Notes under the pieces: model-generated | The model's database searches: none | What the model was told of the DNA's origin: nothing | What the model saw: the letters and a program-made list of their open reading frames with translations, nothing else | Made by a program: the position numbers and the translations under genes | Shown: positions 22,627 to 35,121 of the stretch, one piece after another | How positions within the stretch are numbered: the first letter of the stretch is position 1 | Layout of the letters: every line of letters begins with the position of its first letter | DNA from: Spinacia oleracea | Taxonomy: Eukaryota; Streptophyta; Magnoliopsida; Caryophyllales; Amaranthaceae | Direction: 5' to 3' | Length of the DNA: 64,000 nt | NCBI RefSeq assembly: GCF_020520425.1 | Contig: NC_079487.1 | Location: 13,191,501 to 13,255,500, forward strand

Positions 22627-24269
22627 TAGATCCTTGCTTGTCCCTAAGCAAGGAAATCATCGATGAACACAAGACCAACTTCACCCCCAACATATTTCAA
22701 AATGAAAACATAATCCAAGGTAAAATTCAACAAGCATGCATCAATGTCAACCAATCAAATCCATTCAATAGCTAATCCTTCTTAACAATCGTCACGCAAA
22801 GCGAACCACAAATGCACATTGGAATTCAAGACTAGTGCTCACACACTCGTCACTCATTTATGTGGCGGATAAAAGATGTACCCGTTCGCTCCCCTCCCAA
22901 CATATAAGTGAACAATGCCCTCCCAAACTCACACACTCGTGTGTCTAGAAAAACATACACTCAACCTAGTAGTCGACTCGGAATGTGTCATGTCATAACT
23001 TGCATTGATAAACAACTACTTTCACATTAATACAACTCTATGCACAAAGGTCGGAAGGTCTTTCAAGCTTGTAATGATAGGCTTAGGTAAGGGTGTGGTA
23101 AATTTGGGTAAAATGTGAGCTTAAAGCCTTGGCTTTGGGGAGCATAAATCCTAGCAAATCCATGATCAATTCCAAATGATGACCACAACTCTCCCACTCA
23201 ACACATGAATAAAACAACAAACAAACCACACTATATTTTCTTGCCTTGATTTCACAATTATAACCAATCACTCATGAAGATAAGAAATTGTAATACCGGA
23301 GTGACAAAAGCTTGAATTATTTTGAGAATAACGATTTTTTTTCTTTTTTTGCTCAATCTCTTTATTTTTTCTTTTTTTTTACTTCTTTTGGAACCTTCAC
23401 ATTTTTTTTATTCTCCTCATCTCATTCATTTTTCATCAACAATCATGATAAGAAGAACTTCCCTTTTCAATACTCAATATGCTCAAAATGTACCACACTA
23501 CAACTCCCTCACCTCACTACTATTAGCTCCCCCAAGCTAGGCTTGGGACTAGTAACCAATGGGGCTTTCATGGGCTTGTAATATGGTTAGTCACCGAATA
23601 AAGGGCACAAGCACAACATGGGTAGAAAAAGAGGGAACAAATATATCTAAATTCATCTGAAGGCTACCTAAATAGAAAAATGTCTTCGTCCTCCACAATG
23701 TGCATGTATATGAGTCATAGAACACTACTAATAGTTGCAAACCAATACTCAAAATCAATGACACACCAGGAAGCTATCACACATCCTAACCAAGTCAACT
23801 AGTCAAGCACCAAGTCCACAAGTAGTTAGTCGGAGTTGACTCATGTTAAGGCATCAAAGCAATCGAATATCAAATCATGGCTAACACATCTATATTTCCC
23901 ATCATCAAATACCAAGAATCAAAACAATTTCCGCTCAAAGGGCACAGGGAAGCATGATATTGTATTCATCGGAACGTATTTTTGTATTTTTTTTTTCAAA
24001 GCAATAAACTACTCTAGAAAGCAATAAACACACCAAAGAAACACACCAAAATAAAGAAATGCGAAAAGAAAAGAAAAACATACCTACAATGTACAAGTAA
24101 TGTGAAACCCCCTCAAACCAAATCAGACAATGTCCTCATTGGCTCAAGGGGTATCGAACCAGCTCGATCCTCATCATCATCAGTGACGGCCTTGGCCGCC
24201 ATCATCATCAACATCATCACCATCATCTCTGCCACCATGCCCGCTAGGACCCGCTCCAAACCCTCCGTA
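22627..24269 (-). other. 3' noncoding region of Athila-like element
   Basis: About 1.6 kb between the envelope-like ORF and the 3' LTR has no sustained ORF, T-rich runs (23335-23460) and a second purine tract on the minus strand. Long noncoding 3' regions are usual in Athila elements. Confidence 0.75.
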
Positions 24270-25646
24270 CTAGGTAGGTGTGAAGGTGCCCATAGAACCC
24301 GGAGCTCCATATCCCTCCGCGGGATAGGTATACCAGGTAGGGTGCTCATAATCTGGGGCAATGTAGCCCTGCCTGGCATACTGATCGTAGAACGGGAACA
24401 TGGTCCTCTGGTGATCAGCTGCGAACTCATGGAACCCGAGCTCAAGTCTGCTCAACCGCTCATGAATGGACCCCTGCTCCTCATCTACTACCGGGCCACC
24501 CTGGGTCCTCCCCGCGTCTCGACGCCCCCTCCTAAAGTAGGTGCGAGGCTCTGGCTGGTACTGGTGGGGCTCTGGCTGTGGGTCAGGCTGAGGTTGGGGG
24601 TCAGGCTGAGGCTCTTGCCCAAATCCAACATACAAGTAATGAGCCTGACCGGGTCTGAAACTAGTGCGGCCTTGAGGGTCAGGCAAGGTGAAAATCCTGT
24701 TTCCCTCAAACATCCAATACATGGCTCCCGGCCTAAACAACCCATGCTCCCCCTGTAGCCGGCGGAGTCCAGCAAAGTAAGCCAAGTCAAGTAGGTTGCT
24801 ACCCAGAACTGGAGTCTGGTTAGCCTCAGTAAAGTTGGTCGTGGCCATGGCTATGTGGGTGATCAACCCACCAATGGGAATACGAGTAGTATGGGTGGAA
24901 GTGGCTATGGAATAGAATTGGGAGGCCATATGGTGTGCAAGGTTCATTTTGTAGCTATCCTCCCCTTCTAAAACGTAGCCACCTAAAATCTCAAGCTCCG
25001 TACTCCTAATATTTTGGGTCTCATCCCTACCAAAGATCGTAAATCCCAGAAACCTGTAGAAGACAATAGGGACCGGGTGTTGTATCTTGGAAGCATGCAA
25101 ATGTTGCATGCTCCCGGGATTGGCATTACCCGTAAGCTTTCCCCGCATTTCACAGTTATTATGGGTTTCCTTAGGTTTCCTACTATAGGTGGTAGACAAC
25201 CCAAAAATCCTACCAAAATCAGCTAAACTAATGGTGAAAGTTCGGTTCATCACACGAAATTGAACCGACGACACGGTTCGATAACCATCTCTACGCACAT
25301 TGAAACTACTCAAAAATTCCAGAGTTAACCGTCTAAATGTGAGACGGAGCATGCTATACATGTTTCTCATTCCAACACCAACAAAGACACGCTTGACATC
25401 ACTTTCAATACCCATGTCATGTAAAGATTTTTGGCAAATAAAGCGAGTAGGGATTACCTCCCTCAGTTTGAGGTGGATGAAACGTGCTCGTTGCCCCTCC
25501 GAAACGAAAATGACATCCGGAAAATCCGTGTCGGGCTCAAATTGCGGCGGCGGAGGTGGTGGTGTCGGCTCCCGAGCTCGGCTCGTCGAAGCTGCATGCT
25601 GATTCCTTGGTACCCTTGTGCAATTCCTCCTTGGTCGGTCACCCAT
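24270..25646 (-). CDS. Athila envelope-like / ORF1-type protein
   Basis: An uninterrupted 458-codon ORF lies downstream of integrase on the element's sense strand, where Athila elements carry their envelope-like gene. The N-terminus is basic with a proline run (residues 27-34). The middle contains FISLADFGRIFGL-like and IPIGGLITHIA segments typical of plant Athila ORF1 proteins. The tail has PQPDP/QPEP repeats (about 350-375), an arginine-rich patch and a tyrosine-rich C-terminus. I see no convincing signal peptide or strong membrane segment, so a true envelope function is doubtful. The ATG at 25646 is the first in the frame. Unlike gag-pol it has no stop or frameshift. Confidence 0.82.
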   Translation of the reverse strand: MGDRPRRNCTRVPRNQHAASTSRAREPTPPPPPPQFEPDTDFPDVIFVSEGQRARFIHLKLREVIPTRFICQKSLHDMGIESDVKRVFVGVGMRNMYSMLRLTFRRLTLEFLSSFNVRRDGYRTVSSVQFRVMNRTFTISLADFGRIFGLSTTYSRKPKETHNNCEMRGKLTGNANPGSMQHLHASKIQHPVPIVFYRFLGFTIFGRDETQNIRSTELEILGGYVLEGEDSYKMNLAHHMASQFYSIATSTHTTRIPIGGLITHIAMATTNFTEANQTPVLGSNLLDLAYFAGLRRLQGEHGLFRPGAMYWMFEGNRIFTLPDPQGRTSFRPGQAHYLYVGFGQEPQPDPQPQPDPQPEPHQYQPEPRTYFRRGRRDAGRTQGGPVVDEEQGSIHERLSRLELGFHEFAADHQRTMFPFYDQYARQGYIAPDYEHPTWYTYPAEGYGAPGSMGTFTPT

Positions 25647-25927
25647 GGTTGAAAATCTGAATTTCTTTGAGGTTTTTGGGTGAATTTGGGGATTTTGTGG
25701 GGATTGGAGGAAACTGAAATCGGTTGGGTATAGGTTGTAGAGGATGGTGAGAGGATGATTTTGGTGAAAAGATTATTGAATTTGGTGGAGATTTGAGGGA
25801 GATATGGTGGTTGGAAGTTTTTAGAGGTTGGGGTTTAATGGAGGAAGTGAGAGAAAGTTAGGTTGAAGATGAAGAGGAAGTGAAGAAAAGAAGGGGATCC
25901 CGTATTTTTCTCTCTGAAATCGCATTT

Positions 25928-26030
25928 CGCCCGATCGGGCGACATCTCGCCCGATCGGGCGATTTGCGATCTATTTCTTCTGATGCGTGCGCGCCCGATC
26001 GGGCGCCCCTCGCCCGATCCGGATCGGGCG
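25928..26030. repeat. Internal palindrome cassette, proximal to envelope-like ORF (four sites)
   Basis: Three CGCCCGATCGGGCG-type palindromes and one extended CGCCCGATCCGGATCGGGCG lie in about 100 bp, starting 280 bp upstream of the envelope-like ATG. The layout (two sites, spacer, GCGCGC-flanked site, extended site) mirrors the LTR cassette in inverted orientation. Confidence 0.9.
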
Positions 26031-26084
26031 ATTTGCGAATGCCTCTTTTCTTGACTTTTTCTGCCCAGAACTCTTCCTTGACTT

Positions 26085-27490
26085 TGAAGGAAATAATGCC
26101 CTTGGTCCAAGTATGCATTCTATGATAAGTCTAATAAATGTGGTTCAGTATTAATTAACAAGTTAATAATTCAGTGAGATCAAGTGAGCTGAATGCCTAG
26201 CTAGAGGCCGCTTCAGTTCAAGTGGAATTAATGATATTAATCCACAGCTTACTCTTGACTGAACCCGTAGGGTCACACAAATAGTACGTAAACGGATCAA
26301 GTATTTAATGGCATTAAATACTCCATCTATGAATATTCGGAATCGACGGATCTTGGTTTCAGTGGGAGCTGAGATCGTCACAAGCAAGAAATGAATACTC
26401 CGGAAACGATGATATTGCCAGAAACGGAAATATGGATCGTATCGGAAATATGAATATTATCCAAGTCGTAGATGTTGCCGGAAACGGAAACATGGTACGT
26501 ATCATATTATCGGAAATGGAAATATTGCCAGAATCGGAAATATTGCCGGAAACGGAAATATTGTCAGAATCGGAAATATTATCGGAATCGGAAAATAATT
26601 CCGGAAACGGAAATATTAAATATTTGTTCGAAACGGAAATTAATTCCGGAATCGGAAATATTAAATATTGTTCGTATCGGAAATGAATTCCGGAACCGGG
26701 AATTTAATCGGAAGCGTATCGTACGAATTAGCATCGGACGAGGCTTGCCGGACGAAGGCCCAGCACGAAGTTGGGCCATCGCCCAAGCAAGCCAAAACGC
26801 GCGCCCAGCCAAACGCGCGCCCAGCCAAACGAGCGCCCAGCCAAGGCAGCGCCCAGGCCCACCGCAAGGCAGGCCCAGCGCGCGCCAAGGCCATGGCCTC
26901 GCTGCGTGGGCTGCTGCTCGCACGCACGCGCATGGGCGGCCCATCGTGGCTGCCGTGTGTGTGTGTGTGAGTTTGTGTTCATGCACGATTCCTAAAACGT
27001 GCAGAGTTCGGTTAATGATTAAATTCCTAATTCTATTTGATAAATTAATTAATTAGAGTTCTTGTAGAATTCTAGGTTTAATTAATTCGTATCCTAATAG
27101 GATTCCAATTCTCTTTCCATACCCCTATAAATATGTGGCCTGGGTTCACAATTTATAACGAGTTTTAAAAATTATTCAAAGTGAGTTTTTGAGAGAAAAA
27201 ATCAGTCACACATCTTGCTCAAAAGTGCCGAAAATTCTAGTACCTTAAGGGCGATTCTAGTTGGTCAATCTTAAGGCGGATCCGGACGTGCTGTGGACTA
27301 TCTACGGAGGGACGACACTTGGAGTCCTAAAGACTTGTTCTTGCTCGGTTCGGGCGCAGCTAGGGAGGGCACGCAACAAAGAGTATGCATCTAAATTATG
27401 CTATATGATTATGTGTAAATAATATGTATTCCTGGGTTAATGGTTGTTTCCGCATGATTTATGTAATATCATATGTATCATAACCTAACA
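26085..27490 (+). repeat. Family-A 5' LTR, copy B
   Basis: 1406 bp. The visible differences from the 3' LTR are few, including a 5-6 bp gap at about 26505 (GTATCATATT versus GTATCGGAAAATATT). It has the CGGAA array (26398-26715), a GC-rich core with GCCCAGCCAAACG-type repeats (about 26780-26900), a short GT run and a TATA box at 27126. Confidence 0.95.
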
Positions 27491-27491
27491 G

Positions 27492-27507
27492 TGGTATCAC
27501 GAGCCCC
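27492..27507 (+). promoter_or_regulatory. Primer binding site, Met tRNA type, imperfect
   Basis: TGGTATCACGAGCCCC starts one base after the LTR. It matches the initiator-Met complement TGGTATCAGAGCC apart from an extra C. Confidence 0.75.
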
Positions 27508-28283
27508 TTATTATTTTAATAATCTAATTTGCATGAACATGGTTAAATATTACAAATTTGCAAGAATTAAAAGGGGTGATTAATTTTCGTAATTGTTAAT
27601 TAATTGCAAATTGCGTTTATTTAATTATACGTACGCAGTTTTTCGGCAGTTTCTTCGTTACTCATCCAAATCGAGTGATTTTTGTGTCAATTCCGCATGT
27701 AAAAGGTATTCTAAAATTTTGACAAAAATAGTGTTTTTCTGCCGAACCCAGAATTCTCAAATTCGAAGCCTAACTATGACTTTTCGAAGGTATTAGTTTT
27801 TCGAATGCAAAATTTCGTAAATTTAAGATGTTAAATTAAATATTTGCGATTCTTGTTGATAAATCTTGAATTTTTGATTGACCTACTGTATATGTTTAAC
27901 AAGTTTGAATGCCTAGCCTTGTTAATTATGCAATCTAATTTGTAATTATGATTAATTTGTTGAAAATTAGAATAATTTAGAATTAATTTGATTTTCATAA
28001 TTAATTATAATTTAATTAGAAACCTATGATTAAAAACCACCATAAAAATTGTAAATTTATGATAAATTTTAAATTTTTATGACCTAGACTTGAATCCATA
28101 ATAATCGGAAATCAATTGGATAATAAATTTTCGATTTTTCGCCCTAAAATTATGAAATTAATATTATTTATTAATTTGTCATTAATTTTAAATATAAATT
28201 TTAAATTTTTATGCGATTCGTTCATATAACTTGCACGCACAAAGCAATGGACGCTTCGTGTTACCCTTAAGGGGTGTTGTATA

Positions 28284-28860
28284 GTGCGGGCATGCGACGA
28301 CGAGCAAGGGAGCTCGTCGCCCGTGCGGCACGAATGCAATGAGCAAGGGCGTGGTGCACGAGCACAAGGCAACAGCCCTGCCTTGTGTCGTGGGCCACGA
28401 GCTATGAACGAATGGGCATGGGCGAAAGGCGAGCCATGGCAGTCGCGTGTGGGCAGCAAGCGAGCTGCGCCACGACGCGCACTGCCTCGCGCAAGAGCGC
28501 GCAGCCTCTCGCAGCGAGCGCAAGCTCGCGTGCCACGAGCGCTGCGCCCAGCGTTGCTCGCGCGCACAACGAGCGATGTCGCGCGCACAGCGAGTGATAG
28601 CTCGCGCGCCCAGCGAGCGATGTCGCGCGCACAGCGAGCAATGGCTCGCGCGCACAGCGAGCTATGGAGCGCGCGCAGCGAGCACTGGCGAGCGCGCATT
28701 GCGAGCGATGGCTCGCGTGCGACGAGCGCTGGCGCGCGCGCAGCGAGCACCACAGCGTGCGATGGCTTGCGATGGAGATGCAGCAGCTATGCGACGAGCG
28801 CATGGGCTGCGCGCACATGGCCAGCAATGGCTGTGTGCGTGCGGCCCATGGGCGTGCAAT
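28284..28860. repeat. GC-rich tandem array in family-A leader
   Basis: A strongly GC-rich block has units of about 22 bp around CGCGCGCACAGCGAGC, clearest at 28555-28750. It sits between the primer site and the decayed gag region. It keeps many frames open on both strands, but these share no protein-like pattern and are compositional. Copy A ends at the window start within its equivalent. Confidence 0.8.
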
Positions 28861-28899
28861 GCGTAGGGTATTTGCGTTACGATTAGATCGTTTTGAATG

Positions 28900-31800
28900 T
28901 TTAATTTGAAAATTTCAGTTCACGTAATTTTAATTAATTTTAAAATTAATAATTTAAATTATTTTCTTGGATTTTAATTTTGAATATTGTAATTATAATA
29001 AATGTTATTTATTCTAATTATTTTACTAAAATTAAAATCATGAATTAATTTAAATAACGACTGAAATTAAATTAAACTTTTTGGATTCAATTATAAATTT
29101 ATATGAGCTTTAAATTTTAATTAAATTTGTATGTTTCCGGTTAGACTAGAAATACATTTTTATGTTTAAAATTAGTAAAGCATATGAATTTATTGGTTTA
29201 AGTGGGAGCGCTTTTTAGTTATAAACTCTTGATTAGGTCTACAAATCCTTAAGGTTAAAACAACTTGATTAGAATTAATAAGGACTGAATAATTGGTAGA
29301 TTATTGGTGCCCTTGATTAATTGCTGCAAATGTTTACGTGATGCATAATGTGTTTTACTAACCAGCTATGTGGGTCATTCATGATAATGAATGGGTGAAT
29401 GGTATATATTGTATATGTACTGTTTTGCAGGTTATGAAGTGACTAGTATGGCCCAAATAGGATAGAAAATATGGTCTGCGTACCATTAATTTGAATGTAA
29501 TTGGTCTAAAGTACCAAAGTTATTTTTCAATTCAAATATGGTCTGCGTACCATCAAATAGTTGTAATTAGTTATAGCTTATCCTATTTGAAGAAAATGGT
29601 GCCTCCCACGGAGATTTTCAAGACGGACTTTGAAGTCAAAGCTTCAAGATGAAGTCGGGCCATACTAGATCACATTTATCTTATGCATGTTTTAAGTTAT
29701 TTATTGCTTTTAAATATGTCTTAAAATGCATGAGATCAAAAGCTTGATTATGTTGCATGATTAAGGATTTTAGTTCACTTAAAATCTAACCAACATAGTA
29801 AGAGCCTTAAGTTCCAAACTTAAAAATTGAGTTAAAAGGTGCCATGCCAAAATATACACTTGCTTGGATATCCTTTACATCAATCTAGTAATAGTTTTCG
29901 CTCAGCGAGGTGTTACTTATTGGTCCTAAAGGGGCAAGGTACACAAATAATTGTGAGTACATGTTAGTTTTGGTAAAACTCAACGATATAAGTAAGGAGT
30001 CCTTTTATGTCGTGGCAAAATCGATAGGTTTACCTAATAAGTTCTTAGACGTACCTATCAACCAAGAATAGTTTCTAGACTATTAGCAAAAGGCTTTTGC
30101 TTACCTAAGATGTTTTAGGATTAAGTCGACAAACTGTGCTTAGTTCTTCAATGATTTTAGGATCTTGGAATCATTTTATTCACACCTGCCGGAACAATAA
30201 ATTCGAATAAAATGCTAATAACTTGTTGAAATCGCATGATTGCTTTAATTTTCAAGTTATTATTCATGATAAATGTTTAGACTTTGCATGCTTCAATGTA
30301 TGTTTTAATTATTGTTTATAATTAAATATCTTGCACTCCAATAAATCCTTTTTGAAAGGTAACAGTAAATTTCCTCGATTGGTAGTGAATCCAAGAACGA
30401 TTCACGAAAATGAGAGAAAGTGAGCAATTTAAAATGTACGTTTCTTATAGCGACTTTTATGGTTGTTTTCGAACATCAAAATCGAATGGCAAACCAATTG
30501 GTGCTTGTGAATTCAAAATACAATGTAGTTTTGAGATCATAAAGCATTGAGTTTAATACGCTCAGCTTTACCAATGGTTAACAACCTAATATCTTTGTCC
30601 ATTTAATTCTCGAATGAGTCTAGTCCCTAGACATTCGAATAGATCGATGCTTAGAGAACTTTAGAAGCTTCTGGTAAGATCATCTAGTTGAAACAAAATA
30701 TTCAACATAAATTAAAATGGTAAAGAACCTTGTTGGTGACATTGGACATGTCTAATAAAGTATAAAAGTCAACACTAAAGAATTCAATTCTTAAGACTAT
30801 AAGAAAGGGTACAAGAAATAGGAAAACAAGGAACAAATGAAAGGAATTTACGATTCCGTACGTTTCTACCTATAAGTTTATGTTTAAAGAGAAGTGACCT
30901 AGCAATCGAACTTCCTTGGTATCATATACCGCTTGAGGTTCTTACTTCGGTAATAACTCAAACAATGGAAGCTAGGATACACTAATGACCTACAAGTGGG
31001 AAATGAAGCATGGCAATGCTACATTAGTTGTAGGGTCATCTAGTTTGTTTTGAGTCCTTTCAAAGGCTGGAACTTAATGGCTATTTTGTTCCATAATCAA
31101 CATACCTAAATTTCTGTTTTCAAACACAGAAAGACTCACATTCAAGAAAAACAAAAACAATGTTTGTTTGTTTATTTGAATGAAATGGTCAATTACAGGT
31201 TGAGTCAATATGCTTGATTAAAACAAACAACTCTTTAAAGAACTTTACTAGGTTCAAATCAACCCCTTGATTTGAGTTCCACTAATCTTTGGCATTGTTG
31301 CTTAGACCATATCAACAAATTAACATTCAAAAGCTCTATTTTGATGGACTTTTGAAAGTTCATTGATTTCTAGATCAATTTAAGACGACTAGTCTTACTT
31401 GTTGAAAGTAACAAAAGATATGAACTATTGTTAGAACGCCTAGACAATAGAGTTCAAAGCTAAAGAAAGATTTTATGACTTTATTATTTCACATGGATTT
31501 GAGTGAATATAGGTTTATTTACTCAAATGTGATATAAGTTGAATCTGTTTGGCTAGTTCAAAGATTCAGAAGTATAAAATCCACTTGGCAAGAAATCATA
31601 AAGATCTAGGTTAGATCATGTTGATGATTACTTGAGACCAAATATGATCATCAATGATTGTGTGTTGTAATTTCACAATCTAGGTCCATAAGATATGGCA
31701 TATCTTAGTTGGAATAATCGAAGTCAATTAGTACTTGATTCGATCAATGATGAATCATAAAGACTTTTCCTATAATTTCTAAAACAAAATGCTCAACTAC

Positions 31801-34340
31801 CACCAAACTAAACCAAGTTCGTCAAAGCTATTGAAAAGTAATTTCAGAATAACTTTTCATAAAATATATCTAGAGAGTTGCAAAACTCAGTGGGAGCTTA
31901 GTATTTGTCATTCGACAAACTAAGGCCCAAGTATAGATATATGTTTCATTATGATTTATTCAAATGAGACACAAGGCTATTGTTTCTACCACGAATTTTT
32001 GAGAACATAATGTTTGTTTGCTCGAAATAATGTCCTTTTGGAGATTCGTTTCCAAAATGACAAGTGGGAGAAAATAGACCTCGAAAGTCTTCGAGGCAAA
32101 CAACAAACATAAACGGACATTCCGAAGGCTTTTCGAAGTGCTTCAGAAAATCCGAACTTATTCTGTAAGGACTTTACAAGTGGCTTTAAAGAATAGACAT
32201 CTCTTAGAAGACTTTACAAGTGCTTCAAGGAAAACAGAATATTCAAAGGACTTTCAAGTGGCTATTGATATTCTATTGTTTGATGTTCTATACCCAAGTA
32301 GGCATAGAGTTCAAGTCACTGGAACTATGAGATTCTTCTATTAGAAACATAGAGTTCTGGTCAATGAAACTATGAGATTCTTCTATTAGATAGTGAAGAA
32401 ACCTACAACTTGCAGTCAAACTATTATCATGTAGATTAATGAGTTTGTGACTTGTAAGAAAGCTATGACGAAACCCAGATTCTCTAAAATGGTTAGAGGC
32501 CATATATAGACTCTAATGTTTTAAATGGTTAGAGGCCATAAAACATACTCAATGTTTTGATGACAAAATTGAAATTTTGTTGATTTGCAAGAATAGTTTC
32601 ACACCTATTGGTTGCAAAAGTTTGTTTTGAGGATAAAAACCATCAAACATGAAATTGTGTTCACAACACAAAGCTAGATTAGTTGCTAAAAGGTTACAAG
32701 CAAATTCATGGCATGGATTGTGTTGAAACCTCATGCAAAATCGTAATGCTTAAGTCTATAATTTAAGCAATGATTGCATATTGGTACATATGGCAATTGG
32801 ATGACAAAACATCTTCCTCAGTCAAATGTTGGAAGAAACTATGTACATGGTATGTCATAGGATTTGTGGATCCAAATAAATGCTTGAAAAGAGAAGCTAG
32901 TTTATAAAATCTAAGTACAGATTTAAGCAAGCAATTGGGAATTAGAACTATATTGAAGCTAATAAGTATTTTAGTTTCATAAAATATACATGATTCTTAT
33001 AGATATATAAGAAGTTTAGTGGGAGTACGTAAAACTTAATTGCTCCTATGTGTATCACACACATATCTCTCTATTGTGAAATAACATTCAAATGCTAATT
33101 ACTTAGATTTGAAATTATTCATCAATGATGGACCATGGCGAAACTTAGTACATACTGGGTATTAAGATCTATTTACAAAGATCTTATGATATTGTTTTGG
33201 ATTAAGTAATGGCATTTACTAAATCAAACACGAAAGACTCCATTGGAGATATTCGACCCATATGAATAAATCTAAGTAAAGGATGTTTGAACTATGTATA
33301 AGCATTTACTAAGTTAAACATCAAAGAGTCTAAATGAGATTCTTAAACCTATATTATATGTCAAAGAATTTAGCTGGATTCAGTATCTGCTGAAATTGAA
33401 TGAGCTAAAGTTACATGAATAGAATTCAATTGGGAAATATTCTGCAAAAGAATTTATCATGTATGATATAATATGAGGATCGCCAAAAACGTATCGTATG
33501 ACTTTAGGCATGACGAACATATACCAATCTCTATTGATCTAAGTGAAGATCAACTAGATTGAGATCAAGAATACTTATGGTACTTGAAAAGGTACATAGG
33601 AATAGTTCTTGATTCAAGGAAATAAAGATATGCTAAATATTGATGCTACACGCATAAACACTGGCAAAGGATCAAGCAAGACCCTTTGGAGTTAACCATT
33701 GATAAGGACGAGCTATAGAGCATCGTGTTTTGAAATGGCAACATGGATTGGAGACCATGAGTTGTTGCGTGGGAAATTAAAATATTAATTTCTATGTTCT
33801 AAGATATAGTTGGAGAGTCTTCCACATATCTATGAACTGCTTGGATAGGTAAATCCAAACAAAGCATCACTAGCAACCTATACAGTTGAAGTAAAAGTAA
33901 TTATTGCCTAAGAAGTAATAAAACAGGGTTGTTTAAAGTTCTTCACTGAACTTGGGTAGATCACCTATCTGCTGGCTTGATGGTTCTTCATTGAAAAATG
34001 CGTAGAACCACTCTTGAAGCAAGAAAAACGTATGCTAACTTGATGGTTCTTCATTGCAAAATGAGTAAAACCACCATCGAAGTAAGAAAGACTAGATCAC
34101 ATAATAAACAAACTCGAAAAGATCTTATCATCATATCTCGAAGAACATTCGATGAAAAGGATATTAAGATTGGCAAAGCATGATAACTAAACCTATGCAA
34201 CAAGTGAGAAGCAACACTCACGTTGTAGCACTGGAAATCAAGCATAGCTTTGAATTCCATGAATTGTTTTAGAAGATGGGTTTGAGGCCCATGGTTGTAA
34301 AACATTGGGGTTGAACATTTATCATATATGAAATGTATTT
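28900..34340 (+). pseudogene. Decayed Copia gag-pol interior of copy B
   Basis: This collinear remnant of a Copia coding region is full of stops. A lysine-rich zinc-knuckle-like tract lies near 30800. A recognisable RT start (KARLV.KGYKQIHG with a frame break) is near 32655-32730, and a PNKCLKR block near 32870. Copy A shares the same decay. A duplication of about 58 bp at 33980-34080 repeats CTTGATGGTTCTTCATTG. No product can be made. Confidence 0.65.
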
Positions 34341-35108
34341 TCATATTCCATTTAATCTTGGTTTAGTATTAAATGATGAGTCCCTTCAATTTGACGATAT
34401 ATTCAAGATAGACTGTCAGGACCAGTCCTGTGACTAAGAAATGTCTATCAAGTGAACTTGAATGTCAAAAGTTGAAAATGGTCCCTAGTCGGAGTTTTCT
34501 ATAAAATTGGACGCATAGAAAACGTTAGACGATTAGAATGCAAGATGACTAGTAGTTCTGTTTCTTGAACTATGTGGACATGGCAATGTCATAATCATTT
34601 GCAAAGATACTTACTTTGGGAAGACTAGTATCGGACAAGAACTATGAAACTTTACTGTAAGAGATGAAAATCTGTCATAAGTAAATTTCATTAAAATTAT
34701 TAGACACTAAATCCTCAATACCTGAGTGATTTGAGATTACTTGTTTGAGAACTGGTTGCTTTGACGTTGACCAACCGTCGCACCGTAAAAGGAGGCTATA
34801 AAGGCAACGCTCAGGTAATCACCTATCAAACGAAGTCTAATCTCAAGATCGCAAGATTGGGATTGTCCTCCCATAAATCGGGATGAGATGCTTAAAAGTT
34901 GTACAAGGCCACTCGGAGAGCTAGAAACTGTGAAATGCATTGCCGTGCTCGGATGAATCATAGGCTATGATTATCTGTTTATTTGATCAGTTGAACTCTG
35001 AAACCGAGGAACACCTCTGGACATAATAAGGATGACAACTCTTACCTTATGTTCAAGAGCAAGCATCGAGCGACAAAGGAATTAGGAAATGCACACTTGT
35101 CCCTAAGG

Positions 35109-35121
35109 ACAAGTGGGAGAC
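35109..35121 (+). promoter_or_regulatory. Polypurine tract, copy B
   Basis: ACAAGTGGGAGAC immediately before the 3' LTR. The same tract precedes the LTR in copy A and, on the minus strand, in copy C. Confidence 0.8.

Noticed and set aside
26472..27056. ORFs of up to 194 codons in the family-A LTRs (also 35469-36098, 11093-11662, 61098-61337)
   Set aside because: They run through the CGGAA array and GC-rich LTR core and encode repeats of YCRKRKYC type. They are inside LTR promoter DNA and open in opposite strands too.
28112..28909. Five to eight overlapping ORFs of 65-213 codons on both strands in the GC-rich block
   Set aside because: They are open on both strands in several frames because the block is a GC-rich tandem array with few stops. 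The peptides are Ala/Arg repeats without domains.
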